From Apostichopus japonicus (taxonomy: Eukaryota; Echinodermata; Holothuroidea; Aspidochirotida; Stichopodidae): a stretch of DNA of 64,000 nt. Below, in pieces: positions 12,689-26,496 of this stretch. The notes under the pieces are model-generated. The model saw only the letters and a program-made list of their open reading frames with translations, was not told the DNA's origin and made no database searches. The number at the start of each line of letters is the position of its first letter. Position 1 is the first letter of the stretch. The stretch is from assembly GCF_037975245.1 (NCBI RefSeq), contig NC_092574.1, forward strand, positions 19,005,713-19,069,712, in the 5' to 3' direction. A program made the position numbers and the translations under genes.

Positions 12689-15600
12689 TTAATCAAGCTG
12701 ACAATCTGGCTGTTGTGCCTGCCTGTCCTTGCGGGCACCAGTCCGGTCTGCAGCATGTTTTAGCCATAATTTAATGACTGCTTCCACCTGTGACTGGGTT
12801 GCTGTTTTTGTCAAAGGGTTTCTTGAGATGGCCCCTAGGGACAATAGGAAAAAACAAAGAGCAATTATAAGTATAATCACATGAATAAACCAAGAGAAAA
12901 TGTAATCTAATGACTGACCGCATGACTTTATTGATATTATGTTGTTTATTTCAGGCAAGTCTCATCCCAAATGATTGGAGGGCATTGATGATACTTATCA
13001 ACTTGGTCCAATTTTACTGCTCTGCTCAGCGCTTTGCAAAGATGAGTACATTATCTTATATGAATTACAGTCACACATTGCAGTCTGACAAAACCATTAA
13101 ATCTACACAAAGTTGCTTGATGGTTAAAATATGGGCCTTGGCCTTTTGGGAAGATGTATACAGTGCATAATGTTTGTGTGATGCATCATTGGAGCACTGT
13201 TAGTTTGTCACAGTATATATACCATTTGAACAACTGGGACGATTTTGTAATTATAGGCATTTGTATACTTACTAAAAATCAAATCTTTCAGAAGAAGGGT
13301 AGAAAAGGCTTTCTTTTCGGCACTCCCCCTGCCTAACCAGTTGAATTCTGTGGCCAAGGCACTGCTCATTAGGAAGGATAAAATCCTTCTTACACTACTA
13401 TCCAAGTTAGTCCCACCTATCATAGACAGCTTCTGGACCTATATAAGGAGGTGATGGCGAAAAAAGATGAAATTTATTAAGGAACAAAGTTTATGTTATC
13501 CAGTTGTAATAAGTTATGAATTGTTTACTTGTTATTTACCACCACACTACTATTAGTATTACATTAGTTGTAATTAATTTATTTGCTAAAAATATGTATT
13601 TGGTAAACATTACTACAAGAAGTATAATTAAAAAGTAATATATTTCAGAATGTATGTAGTTAACAGAGATACAATTTTTTCAAAAACATAATGCAAATAT
13701 ATCTCAGATAGAGGTATGACTTATGACATACCACGTATGACAGGAGTGGGGTCACTGGGTGCATAAGTATCTAAGAGTTTGGCAAGATTGTTTAAAACTG
13801 TACGACTCCTACCACTCCCAGTTGAAGAAAAAAAAGTAGGGCAATTTTTAAAGCAATATGAAATTATAAGGCTCAAAGAGCAAATTTTAAACTGTGCCAT
13901 CTACACTTATAACTTGGGTTGAAATATGAGACTTATAGACCACATAGCATCATATGTCTATTTAATATGGCTGTGAAAAGGTTTTCATTAACTTTATATT
14001 ACAAATTGATGGAGCACGAAATTACAGCAAGTTACATTTAGTCTAAAACTCAATCATAGAACGCTTACACTACTGGTTTCTTTAAAAACTTGCAATCAAA
14101 AACACACAAAAAACATTTCTTACCAGTTTTTTCCTTGATCCTGTGTCATTTTTAAGTTTTTCCTCCAAAGAAGTTATACCTTCAAGGGACTTTAGAGGAA
14201 ATTCATTTAGCCAATCGTCTTCTTCACTCTCTGGTAGGACGTTTGCCTCAGTCAGTGTTTTTAGCAACTCCTTGTTGTGCTGAACCTCCGCCTTAATCTC
14301 CGTCAGCATCGAGATTACCCTTTTTTCAAAATCTAATAAAAGTTGACAACAACAAAATAAACTTAGTTACATTCCTATAAACTCCATGTGTCATAGTAAA
14401 ACTGTGTTCCCTTAAAAATTATACTGTACATTAGGTCTTTCATTTTTTGTTGTTGCATATTTAGCATCAATTTAATAATAAATAACAATTCACAAGAATA
14501 TAAATAATATTAAATAGTAACAAATATTACTTCGTCTTCATACCTTAGCATTTTTTGTTTCGATGATAATCATAACATTTGCAATCATGCGTGTGTGTGT
14601 GTGTGCGTGCGTTTGTGACGCCCAGCTTGTAAACACGATATCTCAAGAAGGGAAGCTTGGACGGTTCTCATATGTGGTACATAGGAGTACCTTATTGAGT
14701 ACAAGAAGCCTATTGTTTTTGGTGTAGGTCAGAGGTCATTTAAGGTCACCAGGGGTCAAATAGTGATAAGCTTGTAAACATGATATCTCAAGAAGCAAAG
14801 CTTGGATTGATTTCATATTTGGTATGTAGGTTGACCACATTAAGTACAAAAAGCCTATCGTTTTTGGTGGATGTCGAAGGTCATTTAGGGTCACCAGGGG
14901 TCAACTTGTAAAAACCTTTTCATAATATATAGGTATCTCCCATCGTCCAGCCTATAAGTAGATGACATGGGCGATTCGCCTCATAAGAATAGGAGAGCCT
15001 ATTGACAATTGCAAATGATCTTACGGGCATCCGTAGATTTGAATCTGAACTCGCGACAATATCCCCATTGACGTAAGTGTGTCGCTAGAAGTCCTGAATT
15101 GCTATGTACATAGCTACATACCTGTGTGTGTGTAACAGTGTCTTCCAAGGCTTGCTTGCAGACCATAGATATATATAAAAGTGCTAGAGCTACTGCAACA
15201 CTTGTCACTCATCCGTATGGATATTTTGCTAAAGAGTTGATGGATTTCGATGGAATAGTGCATTTGAATGGCGAAGCATGCCTTCTCTAGAAAATATTTG
15301 TAGATCATTGGTAGTTCTGGTTGGATGTAAGTTGCACAGGTACCACGAATTTCAAAACATTTCTTGGCCAGCTGCCAATGAGAAACTGGGTCAGGCACCT
15401 GTGAACTTGAGATTTGTTTTCACTTCATGGAGTTGGCTGTAATGTTGGCCTAGTTTTTCTCAACTTGTGAAACTACCATTGACAGGTTCCAACAAGGTTG
15501 ATATTTTGGGACTAGTTGTGAATGGGGGTAAGGGATTGTTTCAAAACATAACAGTCATGTGATCCAATGTCAACAAAGGTCAATCAGTGGTCAAAAACTA

Positions 15601-17298
15601 GTATTTTTGCAATAACTTGAGAACCAAATGTCCATCAAGGTTGGGAGTTACGCTATTGTAATATAATAGTCGACCTGCATTTGGGTGACCTTTGACCTCA
15701 GGTTCACCTCCAGTGACCTGTGTTAGCTTCTTTCAAGTTGATTCTTTGAAGTTTCGTGGGCATATTCCAATCTAAATTGTCCATAAGTGGACTCCTCTGC
15801 AACCTTAATGTGCGAAGTTATTAGCGATTTGGTTTGGTTTGTAATACTTGGTGTGCGGATTCATAACATTGAGTACAAGAACCCTACTGTTTTTGATGGA
15901 GGTGTGTATAACCACGTACAGACTGACCTGTGTTAGAATGCCATAGTGTTATTGTAACAGCTAGTTCTGGTTATATACTAACAAGCAGAAGTCTAGTGCA
16001 TTGAAGTCATCGAAACCTCAATGCATTTTGCATTCTGGTTTTAATTGAAACAATTCAAACATGTGTCAATTGCTTTAATTTAATGAAGCTGAATGTTCTG
16101 TAAACCAATAGAGCTAATGTACAATGCTTATAAATAATTGAAAAGAGTTAAAAGAAAATTACCAGGGAAATGGAAAGAAGAGGCTGCACTATTGTCCAAA
16201 GTTTGGTTGGGGAAGCAAGGTGGGGTTGGAGAGCGTGGTGGGGCAGGAGATAGAGCAAGCGGAGTTACTGGTGTTGAAGTTAATGGAAATGATGGTGGTC
16301 TGGGTCGCTTTGGTGAGGCAGGAAACTCCTCATCACTCGAGCTTTCAACCATATAACGTTGATTAGGTCTGCAATAAAAAAAAAATAAAAAAAAATAAAA
16401 AAATTACCATAATACAATAATGATAACCGAAAATCTATCTTACTTTGACCACTTTTACGCTAACAAATCACCCTCCCACCCCAGTTGAAAAGAGAAACTT
16501 GGTGATAATTATACTTTGGTGCTTCACTGCTTTGTATACATGTGTGACTCTATCAGTCTTTTTGCTGTGTTGGGACTTACTTTCGTTTTCTTCCTATGGT
16601 TACTTCCTCATCTCCTGTCTGTAGGTCTGACTCATCTTCAGCCTGCCTTAGTTTGGAAACTGCCTTGTCATATGAATCTGTATGGAATAATATAAAATAT
16701 GCCCCATGTATTTGAATACCTTTACTTTGAATTTGTGAAGTTACATTTTTATTTTATTCCTTGGTAAATTGAAAAATATCAGGAAACAGTTGGATAACCC
16801 AGCCAAAATGAGAAGGATAAACAAAGGGCATGAGACAGGGTGGGGGGGGGGGGCCTTATAGATTAGGTAACCACTGGACAGAGCACTTGTGAGTTCATAG
16901 CCCATCGTGGTGAAACAGTGCGTTCAATGGTAGTTACTGCATTAATTTATTTACTGTTCTCCAACATTTCATCTCAAACTTCTGGGCTGGGCTGTGTAGC
17001 ATATTAGCAACAAGTATTAAAACCAGTACTTAGAAATGGGGGCAAATAGAGAGTATGAAGACACACCCTTCAATTATATTTAACATAATTTTTACTTACT
17101 TGTTGCATATAGTTTTCTTATTTTAAAAGCCTTCCAACTTGTCTCGGGCTCTGTGGTAGTCTTCAGAGCCTTTGCCAAACTTGCTGAAGATTTGAAGGGG
17201 GGCCACAAACAAGTACCCTCAGAAACCATCCATTTCTCATTGATGATGGCTATCTCCTTAGAGTCCGTAAACTCCACAATGTGATACAATGGGTCCAT
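12689..17298 (-). CDS. DUF4806 domain protein, companion gene of the large transposon
   Basis: Six exons on the minus strand join in phase to a 340-codon frame: 17298-17100, 16677-16581, 16368-16163, 14332-14124, 13438-13273 and 12834-12689, all with AG acceptors and GT donors. The ATG at 17298 opens MDPLYHIVEF, a short beta-rich segment followed by WPPFKSSASLAKAL. Exon 2 is acidic and ends in a basic GRKRK. Exon 3 is a proline/serine-rich linker (residues about 100-167). Exons 4-6 carry the DUF4806 region: a helical stretch, FPLKSLEGITSLEEKL, IGGTNLDSSVRRILSFL, then FNWLGRGSAEKKAF, and a C-terminal ISRNPLTKTATQSQ. The family is common in invertebrate genomes beside transposases; its biochemical role is not known to me. 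The gene starts 143 bp past the transposase stop on the same strand. Unlike the transposase, it shows no stop or frameshift. Confidence 0.8.
13274..14123. other. DUF4806 exon 5 and intron 4 (antisense view)
   Basis: Intron 4 is 13,439-14,123, with donor GTAAGA just below 14,124 and acceptor AG at 13,439-13,440. A plus-strand open frame at 12,910-13,170 in the next intron is not supported as a gene. Confidence 0.5.
14552..16040 (+). repeat. Dispersed repeat nested in DUF4806 intron 3
   Basis: It begins TTTCGATGATAATCATAAC, followed by a GT run, and ends near CAATGCATTTTGCATTCTGG. The repeat at 56,640-56,976 has the same start and end phrases, and both contain CACGATATCTCAAGAAGG and GGTCACCAGGGGTCAAA. 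Within this copy the middle module is repeated (14,630 and 14,770). It lies wholly inside the intron between exons 3 and 4, so it entered after the gene structure existed. There is no coding frame. Confidence 0.7.
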
Positions 17299-17441
17299 GC
17301 TAAGATTGAGTAATATAATTTTTCTAATTTATGTTAAAGTGATGATCATATATGTAAGTAAATGAAGTGTTAAAATGTATTTAACATTAAACTTAAACTA
17401 ACAGTAACTGGCCTCAAGTCTCCTTAATATAAACTTGCTCT

Positions 17442-19510
17442 TTAATGTAGGATAGGCATAGCAATAAACCAATTTCTATGCGGTAAAAGTGCATATTTTT
17501 TGAAAATTTCCCTTGAATGTGATACCTGTAGATTTTCACTTATACTGTCAACTTGTAAAATTCCTATACACATTGATTCACAAGGATAGCTAAAATAATT
17601 TTCCTTGTGAGTGAATGATCGATAAACCACATACAAATCATCATTGGTAACAAAAAAGTTTTGCACTAGGCACACATCATTCCCTATTTGAACACAATTG
17701 TCCCCAGTGCAAAGAGTTATATGGACATTCAAATCTTTGTGATAAAAGTAGGCATACTGTGACATAGCTAAATGTCCTTCTGGCACTGGCCCATTTGAAT
17801 GTTCTTGTTTGAGGATAGTGCACTCATTGTTCTTCATGCTTTTCTGAATTTCCCCCTTTCTCAACAGATGCCCAACTACTTGCCGCAGTGGCAGTGATGG
17901 CTTTTTCACCATTTTCTTCAATGTGCCCAAATAACTTTCAAATGGAAATGCAGAAACATTATCTAGTGGACCATATTTACGTGCATCATCAGCAAGATGA
18001 AGCAAACAATGTACATTGTACACTACCATTTCCTTGCCATACAATTTGGAGAAATGTGCAACAAACAGTTTTAATAATTCTTCAGAATAATCAATCAATG
18101 ATGATTGGTTACAAAGCCTTGGTGACAACAGAATTTGAACTGCAACGGAAAGCAGCATGAAGTTGTGGTAAAGGTTCACTGGTATTTGGCTAGAAAGGAC
18201 TAATGGACCAGTGTAGACTAAGAATTGACGGAACTCCGTAGCCTTCCATCTATCAACTTCTCGGAGTGATCTAGGTTTTCTTGAAAACTCTCTTGGCATG
18301 AACTCTCTAAGTGAAATCATCTTCTCAGAAATTGCATTGATCACTCTGGTTGGCATTCTAGTTTTGAGCGGACCTTTCATCCACAAACCCAGCAGTTTAC
18401 GTGTAACACCCAAACACACCAGATGCATATAATCTAATGGAAATTGGGAAACTAATCCTATAGAAGTAGATGAAAATGGAGATTGTTCAAGGTGGTGATC
18501 TTCGTCAAGCATTTGTTGGAAACTTTCGTCAGTTCTTAAACTATCTGCACTTTCTTTGTACACCATTTTTCCCATCCAAGTTCCAGTTTGTATGCACCGA
18601 TCACAGCCTTTGTAGGAGGAATGCCCTTTTACACGCTTTATTAAGGCACGAGCCGGGGCATCACAAATAACAGCAGATATTGAAAATTGGTATTTTGCCC
18701 CACAATGCTCAATACCATGTTCTTCGAGACTTTTAACCTCGTCAATTAATGGTTTTAAGAATTCATTAACTGGAGATGGTTTCGACATTCCAGAAAATAT
18801 TCCAATTGGAAATGGTGTACTGTCAAAAATTTGATCAGTGATCCCCAAAATTGGCCAGAACTGCATATTTGAACTGCGAAACAGGGGTAGACCATCAGTG
18901 TTAATTTTAATTGAGATAGATTCTTTACATGGCTGTGATAACTGCATTTTTTATTTAATGTAGTTAGCAATGCCAAAGTGATAGTACTTGCCCCCTGCTA
19001 TGTTTTCAAAAGAAATGTCTTTAATGGGCTTCAGAAGTGATCTTGGATCCTTTGGCAAATCTATGTGGTATGGTTTTAAAATGTTTAACAAACTAGATAC
19101 TGCTGTTTGTGATATGTTGTTTGATGTAGCCCATCCCCCAACTGATCAGAGAGGCTCATTTCATCAACATCTGACTGGCTACTACAACATGGTGAAAGCT
19201 CTTCAAATTCACTTTCAGAATTACTGCTAGGCCTGTGGGTAACTCCAGGATTGTTTAATGTATTGTTGAAGAGGTGTTTGCTTTCAGAAGGCCTAGTGCT
19301 AAGCCTAACATTGTCATGGCCTGTTTGTGATACTGTGGGGCTAGAAGTAAAATTTAGTGCAGTATTTGTGACTGGAATGTCTAAGTTGCTGGGCTCTTGA
19401 ACCTGTTTAGGAACTTTACTCTTATCTATTTTGAGATAGGGGTGGTGCTTTAGTTGAAATTGTACATTACGTCTTGTTTTCCAATACGATATTGGTTTTA
19501 CATAAGCCAT
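17442..19510 (-). pseudogene. tnp2/CACTA-like DDE transposase, broken by one frameshift and one stop
   Basis: Read on the minus strand from ATG 19510, a serine-rich N-terminal region runs to about 19,137. There a single missing base shifts the frame, and the family-like text continues (SQTAVSSLLNILKPYHIDL) in another frame. An in-frame TAA at 18951-18953 then interrupts it just before the 501-codon open stretch 18947-17442. That stretch shows the tnp2 landmarks: INTDG (D18), WPILG, ICDAPAR (D96), a CDRC zinc-type pair (C115, C118), LDYMHL (D172), KATEFRQFL and AFPFESYLGTLK (E337). D18, D96 and either D172 or E337 are the likely catalytic set, by analogy with plant TNP2. The C-terminus appears complete. 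No intron was recognised. As it stands the gene cannot give a full-length product without translational recoding. Confidence 0.8.
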
Positions 19511-22500
19511 AGCAAAGAACAAATGTTGAAAATTCGAGACTTGAGCTAGCTACGGGCAGTTGTGCTCAACTGGCCTAAAATATCCTCTTAGTCTCAGAGG
19601 GAACTATATTGAGTATTCAAGACAGGTGTGGGGATTTTGTCTTTCCTAAACTGTTATTGTTAAATTAATATCCCAGTGTCCCTGGGCATTCTCTTCTTTG
19701 GGATTGTGAACTAGCCTCTAGTCTAGGATAGTATCGAATATGGTAAAAAACACTTTTGCTGCCGTTTTTGGTAATGTTTAAGAATACGATATAGGAGGGG
19801 GGGGGGGTGATCCTAGCTTGGGGCAGTTTGAAACTGGGAGTGGGACGAAAATTGTAGCAACCCCTGGGCCTAAGCTCAATTATTTACCTTTATTGTTATA
19901 CCGTTCGAAGAATAGACCTAGCCTTTTAATGTTTGAAAAAATAAAATTGACCCCTACGTCTAGGCCTTGTCCGACTTCATAAAGAGGAACACAATGAGGA
20001 CGTTATCATTTCAGTTTCTGCTATACTCCAGTATAGGGTATAACTTAATTCGAGGAATCAACAAAAAACACAAGGCCTAGGCTATAACATCCTACCGCCT
20101 GTGCAGTATATACAACAGCATACACTAGGTTGGCCCATAAATAAATCTGAGCCTATAGGCTATACATAGTATAGTATAACAATATAAGTATACAGAGCAA
20201 TGTCCTTATTTCCACAAATTATATCGAATCCTTGGCAGTTTTGTTTTTTTGAGACCGCTGCCACTAGTTTTGCATTTATTATATAAAAACCTTGTACTCC
20301 GAAAAATCTCGTAACCGCAAATCCCTGTTTGATGCTGATCAATTTGTTATAGCTATAACGGCCGGTTAATGTATGTTAGACGTGGAATGTTTGTCATATA
20401 TACAATGTATAATCCATGCCTCGCAAGCTGCGAGATCAAACACGTGCATGTAAAACGTGTATGAGTACAGCAACCAGCCGGTCATTGTGTAGGAGAGTGA
20501 TTATTTATGTTAATATTTACGCGGGAAACTTTCAATGTGAGGGCGTGTGTTTGCACTAAAGGGAATATATAACTTATCTAACGTGTGGGATTCATATCAG
20601 TTATACGAGCAAGGGATGATACACGTAGCATATTTGGTCCCCGTTTCCGGAAACTGAATAAATTAGAATTAACTAAAGATCTGATACTGTAGTCTATTGT
20701 AATATGGAAAGTTGCAGGTGTGAAATATTGTCGAATGAAACCTTTTGTTTGACTTTTTGCTTGCACACATTTTGCAAGTCGAAGAGGCACTCCCCCCATG
20801 TAATCGCTATACTCCCCCCCCCCCCCCCGTCAAGGAAAATTTAATTTGCCTCAAGTAATCAACAGTAACAGCTCTACAGAATCGTGCTATTAAGGCTTAG
20901 ATCTTTATCAAATTTTAGTGTGATATAGCTCACACTATTTGCACAAGAAATATTTGGAAGTAATTTATTCTAAATTAGTTTGGATCCTTTTGTCAACAGC
21001 CTTTAATTCACCGAATGTCCGAACGTTATATGTAGGCTTTATTTTGCATGTTTACAGTTTTGTAATGACGTACTTTGTGCAAGAAAATGTAATCTTTTGT
21101 ATTTTCAATTGTCCGAATGGTTGACTCATTAAAAGACCGTTTTGAACGAGAAGTCAATTTTGTTTCTATTTCTTAAGCCAGGTTCGGCATTTGCACGATC
21201 GTATTTAAGAATAAAATACGGTAGTGTTTTATAACCGCGAAAATAGATCGCATTCTGGCGCAGGAGCTATGTTTGATCTACCTAAGTTAGCAAATAACCA
21301 GTAGCTATAAAGGAGGTCCCACACTAGAAGTTTCAGCCTCGGCAACACTTAAAAGATGGGCCTGACCTATACTAAAGCATTAAAAACTTGACCCTTTGTT
21401 TATTTGCACGTGATTATTGGGCCTATATGACCAATTATCATGGGTCATGGCCAATCATACATTACATGACCCAGCCTATACATGAGATTTAATGCAGAGT
21501 TTTGGGGAGGGTGGGGGTAGTCTGCTGTGCTGTGAAAATATAAAACGGTATGAAAGAGTCGTACTGTTTTTATGTTGTTTACATTAATTCCAATTTAAAA
21601 TTGAGTTGCCGTGGCAACAGCCCTAGCGCCCACACCAAATTAACAAACAGATTGTGACCGGAAATGGCGGATGAAACTCCCTATAAATGAGTGTTTCTGT
21701 GTGTGTGTTGGGGGGGGGGGGGGGCACTACATGGCTAAACCATGGCCCAGAGTCTACCTAGAATTAAACCAATGGTATAAGCTTTTTGACAGACATGTCA
21801 AGAAAGCGTCGGTACCCGACAGAACCACGATTTTTGGCAAGAAGTTGAGTTATTCTATAATGTGTGAGACATGTCCCCTTATGACCACCGTTAAAGTGTC
21901 GTGTTGCACAATTACAACTCGTAAATATTAAAAAACTGAACAAGCAACAACACTGAATTCCACTAAGGAGCAACCAAAATTCAACGCAATTATATAATGC
22001 TATGTTCGCGAGATTAGTATAGTGCAATTCGTCAAATCATTGAAGAGTAATTTTCTTTTTAATTTCCCGACTTTCTTTGAAAAAGTTTGGCACTCTTCAA
22101 ATTACAGAAAATTAATCCGTTGACGAGATCCGTCGGTTGTACGGTCAAAACGGCAATTTCTAGAATAACGTTACCATCTCAACATTTTTCAGATATTTGT
22201 AGTTTTGTTAAAGTTGGTAACCTGCCAATTTGCAGAAACTTGAAGGAGATACTTTATCTCGTCAACATTTTCCGATTTCTGTCATTTTTGAGATAGTAGC
22301 AACTCAGTGTGCGACTCAGCAAATTACAGAAAATTAATAAATTAACAACATTCAATACCAAGTTTGTGAATTTTATGAGGTTATCGTCTCGTCAACTCGA
22401 CAATTTACCGTTGTTTGTGGTTTAGAAAAGTCGGTAACTGTTCAATGCAATGTCCCTTCTGCGCTACCATAGTCTTGGACAGCGCATAAAAAGAAACTGA

Positions 22501-23094
22501 CATTCCTCTTTCACGTTCGCTCAGCAGAAGATGAAAGCGCTGCCGACGCACATTTGTCTACGGAAGTGTTATAAAAGCGTAGTCGGGGATGTGTTTGTGA
22601 GGATATGGGATGGGGTATAACGAGGTATGCTCTAGTGCATCAAACGATTACTTGATTCATTGTTATATGGAGATGCCATGACCGAATCAATTAGTTAAGT
22701 TAAACGTTACCTCAATATTACTGCACCAGATATGGTTCTTTCTTTCACTCGCAGTGCAAGTGTTATGGAAGAAAACGAGTGTAGATTTGCAATATACTTG
22801 TTAAAATGTTTAACATTGCTCTATAGCTTCATTTTACTGAATATATGTCTCCTTTTATTGGATTCATTTAAGTTTTACTTACCTTAATAATGGCATGATA
22901 AGCGAGAAGTTGTTGTATATACTGACGGTACTTTCACAGCTTTCGTCTGAGTCGCATATGATTGCCAGTGTTAAGTTGGATGTCACGGATACACGTATTT
23001 CGAAATGTTTATTTTACGTTATATTAATAAACTGTATTAAACGTCGAAGGTATACGTATTCACGTAAGCGCCCGCTGTGGCAAAATTGATTCGA
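19511..23094. other. Interior of the large transposon upstream of the transposase
   Basis: No exon was recognised on either strand. The transposase promoter should lie near 19,520-19,900, but no clear core motif stands out. There are long C/G runs near 19,798-19,807, 20,815-20,828 and 21,710-21,724. Confidence 0.45.
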
Positions 23095-26000
23095 CACCGA
23101 TCCAACGAACTGTTTATGATATAGTATATTTCTAGATAGTCATTGGAGCGTATAAAGAGGGAAGCTTATATATTTCTACCGCCAATGCCGTTCCAACACC
23201 GAACTAGTTCAGCCGACGTCGATCCAACGAATCGTTTATGATTAGTCTATTTTGAATTGTTGTTTTAACGTCGTTTAATATGGCGTCTCTTCTCGACACT
23301 TCATTCGACGTCGATCCAACCAACTATATCAATGATTAAGTCGGAGAGACATTTACCGTGCGACGTCACCTGTCCGTAGTTGAACGGACGTCGATCCAAC
23401 GAACCGCTTATGATTAGTCTATTCTTTCTGGTCGTTTGAGCGTCGATGGGACGTCCTCAGTGCGACGTCGCCTGTCCGTTGTTGAACGAACGTCATTCTA
23501 ACGAACCGTTTATGATTAGTCTATTCTTTGTGGTCGTTTGAGCGTCGATGGGACGTTCTCAGTGCGACGTCGCCTGTCCGTAGTTGAGCGGACGTAGATC
23601 CAACGAATCGTTTATGATTAGTCTATTCTTTCTGGTCGTTTGAGCGTCGATGGGACGTTCTCAGTGCGACGTCGCCTGTCCGTAGTTGAGCGGACGTCGA
23701 TCCAACGAATCGTTTATGATTAGTCTATTCTTTCTGGTCGTTTGAGCGTCGATGGGACGTTCTCAGTGCGACGTCGCCTGTCCGTAGTTGAGCGGACGTG
23801 GATCCAACGAACCGTTTATGATTAATCTATTCTGACTGGTCGTTTGAGCGTCGGAGGGACGTTCTCAATGCGACGTCGCCTGTCCGTAGTTGAGCGGACG
23901 TCGATCCAACGAACCGTTTATGACTAATCTATTCTGACTGGTCGTTTGAGCGTCGGAGGGACGTTTTCAGTGCGACGTCGCCTGTCTGTAGTTGAACCGA
24001 CGTGGATCCAAAACCGTTTATGATTAATCTATTCTGAGTGGTCGTTTGAGCGTCGGAGGGACGTTTTCAGTGCGACGTCGCCTGTCCGTAGTTAAACCGA
24101 CGTCGATACAACGAACCGTTTATGATTAGTCTATTCTGACTGGTCGTTTGAGCGTCGGAGGGACGTTTTCAGTGCGACGTCGCCTGTCCGTAGTTAAACC
24201 GACGTCGATCCAACGAACAGTTTATGATTAGTCTATTCTGTCTGGTCGTTTGAGCGTCGGAGGGACGTTTTCAGTGCGACGTCGCCTGTCCGTAGTTAAA
24301 CCGACGTCGATCCAACGAACCGTTTATGATTAGTCTATTCTTTCTGGTCGTTTGAGCGTCGATGGGACGTTCTCAATGCGACGTCGCCTGTCCGTAGTTA
24401 AACCGACGTCGATCTAACGAACCGTTTATGGCTAATCTATTCTTTCTGGTCGCTTGAGCGTCGGAGGGACGTTTTCAGTGCGACGTCGCCTGTCCGTAGT
24501 TAAACCGACGTCGATCCAACGAACCGTTTATGATTAGTCTATTCTGACTGGTCGTTTGAGCGTCGGAGGGACGTTTTCAGTGCGACGTCGCCTGTCCGTA
24601 GTTAAACCGACGTCGATACAACGAACCGTTTATGATTAGTCTATTCTGACTGGTCGTTTGAGCGTCGGAGGGACGTTTTCAGTGCGACGTTTCCTGTCCG
24701 TAGTTAAACCGACGTCGATCCAACGAACCGTTTATGATTAGTCTATTCTGTCTGGTCGTTTGAGCGTCGGAGGGACGTTTTCAGTGCGACGTCGCCTGTC
24801 CGTAGTTAAACCGACGTCGATCCAACGATCCGTTTATGATTAGTCTATTCTGACTGGTCGTTTGAGCGTCGGAGGGACGTTTTCAGTGCGACGTTTCCTG
24901 TCCGTAGTTAAACCGACGTCGATCCAACGAACCGTTTATGATTAGTCTATTCTGTCTGGTCGTTTGAGCGTCGGAGGGACGTTTTCAGTGCGACGTCGCC
25001 TGTCCGTAGTTAAACCGACGTCGATCCAACGATCCGTTTATGATTAGTCTATTCTGACTGGTCGTTTGAGCGTCGGAGGGACGTTTTCATTGCGACGTCG
25101 CCTGTCCGTAGTTAAACCGACGTCGATCCAACGATCCGTTTATGATTAGTCTATTCTGACTGGTCGTTTGAGCGTCGGAGGGACGTTTTCATTGCGACGT
25201 CGCCTGTCCGTTGTTAAACCGACGTCGATCCAACGAACCGTTTATGATTAGTCTATTCTGACTGGTCGTTTGAGCGTCGGAGGGACGTTTTCAGTGCGAC
25301 GTCGCCTGTCCGTTGTTAAACCGACGTCGATCCAACGAACCGTTTATGATTAGTCTATTCTGACTGGTCGTTTGAGCGTCGGAGGGACGTTTTCAGTGCG
25401 ACGTCGCCTGTCCGTTGTTAAACCGACGTCGATCCAACGAACCGTTTATGATTAGTCTATTCTTTCTGGTCGTTTGAGCGTCGGAGGGACGTTTTCAGTG
25501 CGACGTCGCCTGTCCGTAGTTGAACCGACGTCGATCCAACGAACCGTTTATGATTAGTCTATTCTTTCTGGTCGTTTGAGCGTCGATGGGACGTTCTCAA
25601 TGCGACGTCGCCTGTCCGTAGTTAAACCGACGTCGATCCAACGAACCGTTTATGACTAATCTATTCTGACTGGTCGTTTGAGCGTCGGAGGGACGTTTTC
25701 AGTGCGACGTCGCCTGTCCGTAGTTAAACCGACGTCGATCCAACGAACCGTTTATGATTAGTCTATTCTGACTGGTCGTTTGAGCGTCGGAGGGACGTTT
25801 TCAGTGCGACGTCGCCTGTCCGTAGTTAAACCGACGTCGATACAACGAACCGTTTATGATTAGTCTATTCTGACTGGTCGTTTGAGCGTCGGAGGGACGT
25901 TTTCAGTGCGACGTCGCCTGTCCGTAGTTAAACCGACGTCGATACAACGAACCGTTTATGATTAGTCTATTCTGACTGGTCGTTTGAGAGTCGGAGGCAC

Positions 26001-26290
26001 GTTTTCAGTGCGACGTCTCCTGTCCGTAGTTAAACCGACGTCGATACAACGAACCGTTTATGATTAGTCTATTCTGACTGGTCGTTTGAGCGTCGGAGGG
26101 ACGTTTTCATTGCGACGTCTCCTGTCCGTAGTTGAACCGACGTCGATACAACGAACCGTTTATGATTAGTCTATTCTGACTGGTCGTTTGAGCGTCGGAG
26201 GGACGTTCTCATTGCGACGTCGCCTGTCCGTAGTTCATCCGACGTCGATCCAACGAACCTTTTATTATAGGTCTATTATAATAGGTCATT
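23095..26290. repeat. Right subterminal array, about 31 units of 102 bp
   Basis: The landmarks CGTTTATGATTAGTCTATTC, GGTCGTTTGAGCGTCGGAGG, TGCGACGTCGCCTGTCCGTA and CCGACGTCGATCCAACGAAC recur at a strict 102-bp period; for example CGCCTGTCCG at 25,201 and 25,303. The left-most units are the most diverged and the central ones nearly identical. The CGACGTCGAT core is shared with the left array and the terminal repeat, while the rest of the unit differs from the left array. Confidence 0.95.
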
Positions 26291-26496
26291 TCGGCGTCGG
26301 ATGGACCATTGAAACGCGACGTATATTAAAGGGCTGTCATCCGACGTCGGAAAGACTACCTTTATATAACTACGATATTAACAAACGTCCATCCGCCGTC
26401 GTTAGGACGTCTAAAATTGAAAGGATTTATTTGTGACGTCAATCCGACGTCTGAACTACTACTTATGTTGGACACCGACGTTTAACCGACCATCTG

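Noticed and set aside
17888-18670. Plus-strand open frames opposite the transposase
   Set aside because: Antisense shadows of the transposase coding region.
23095-26290. CRISPR-like regular array
   Set aside because: The units are continuous tandem repeats without unique spacers, in an animal genome.
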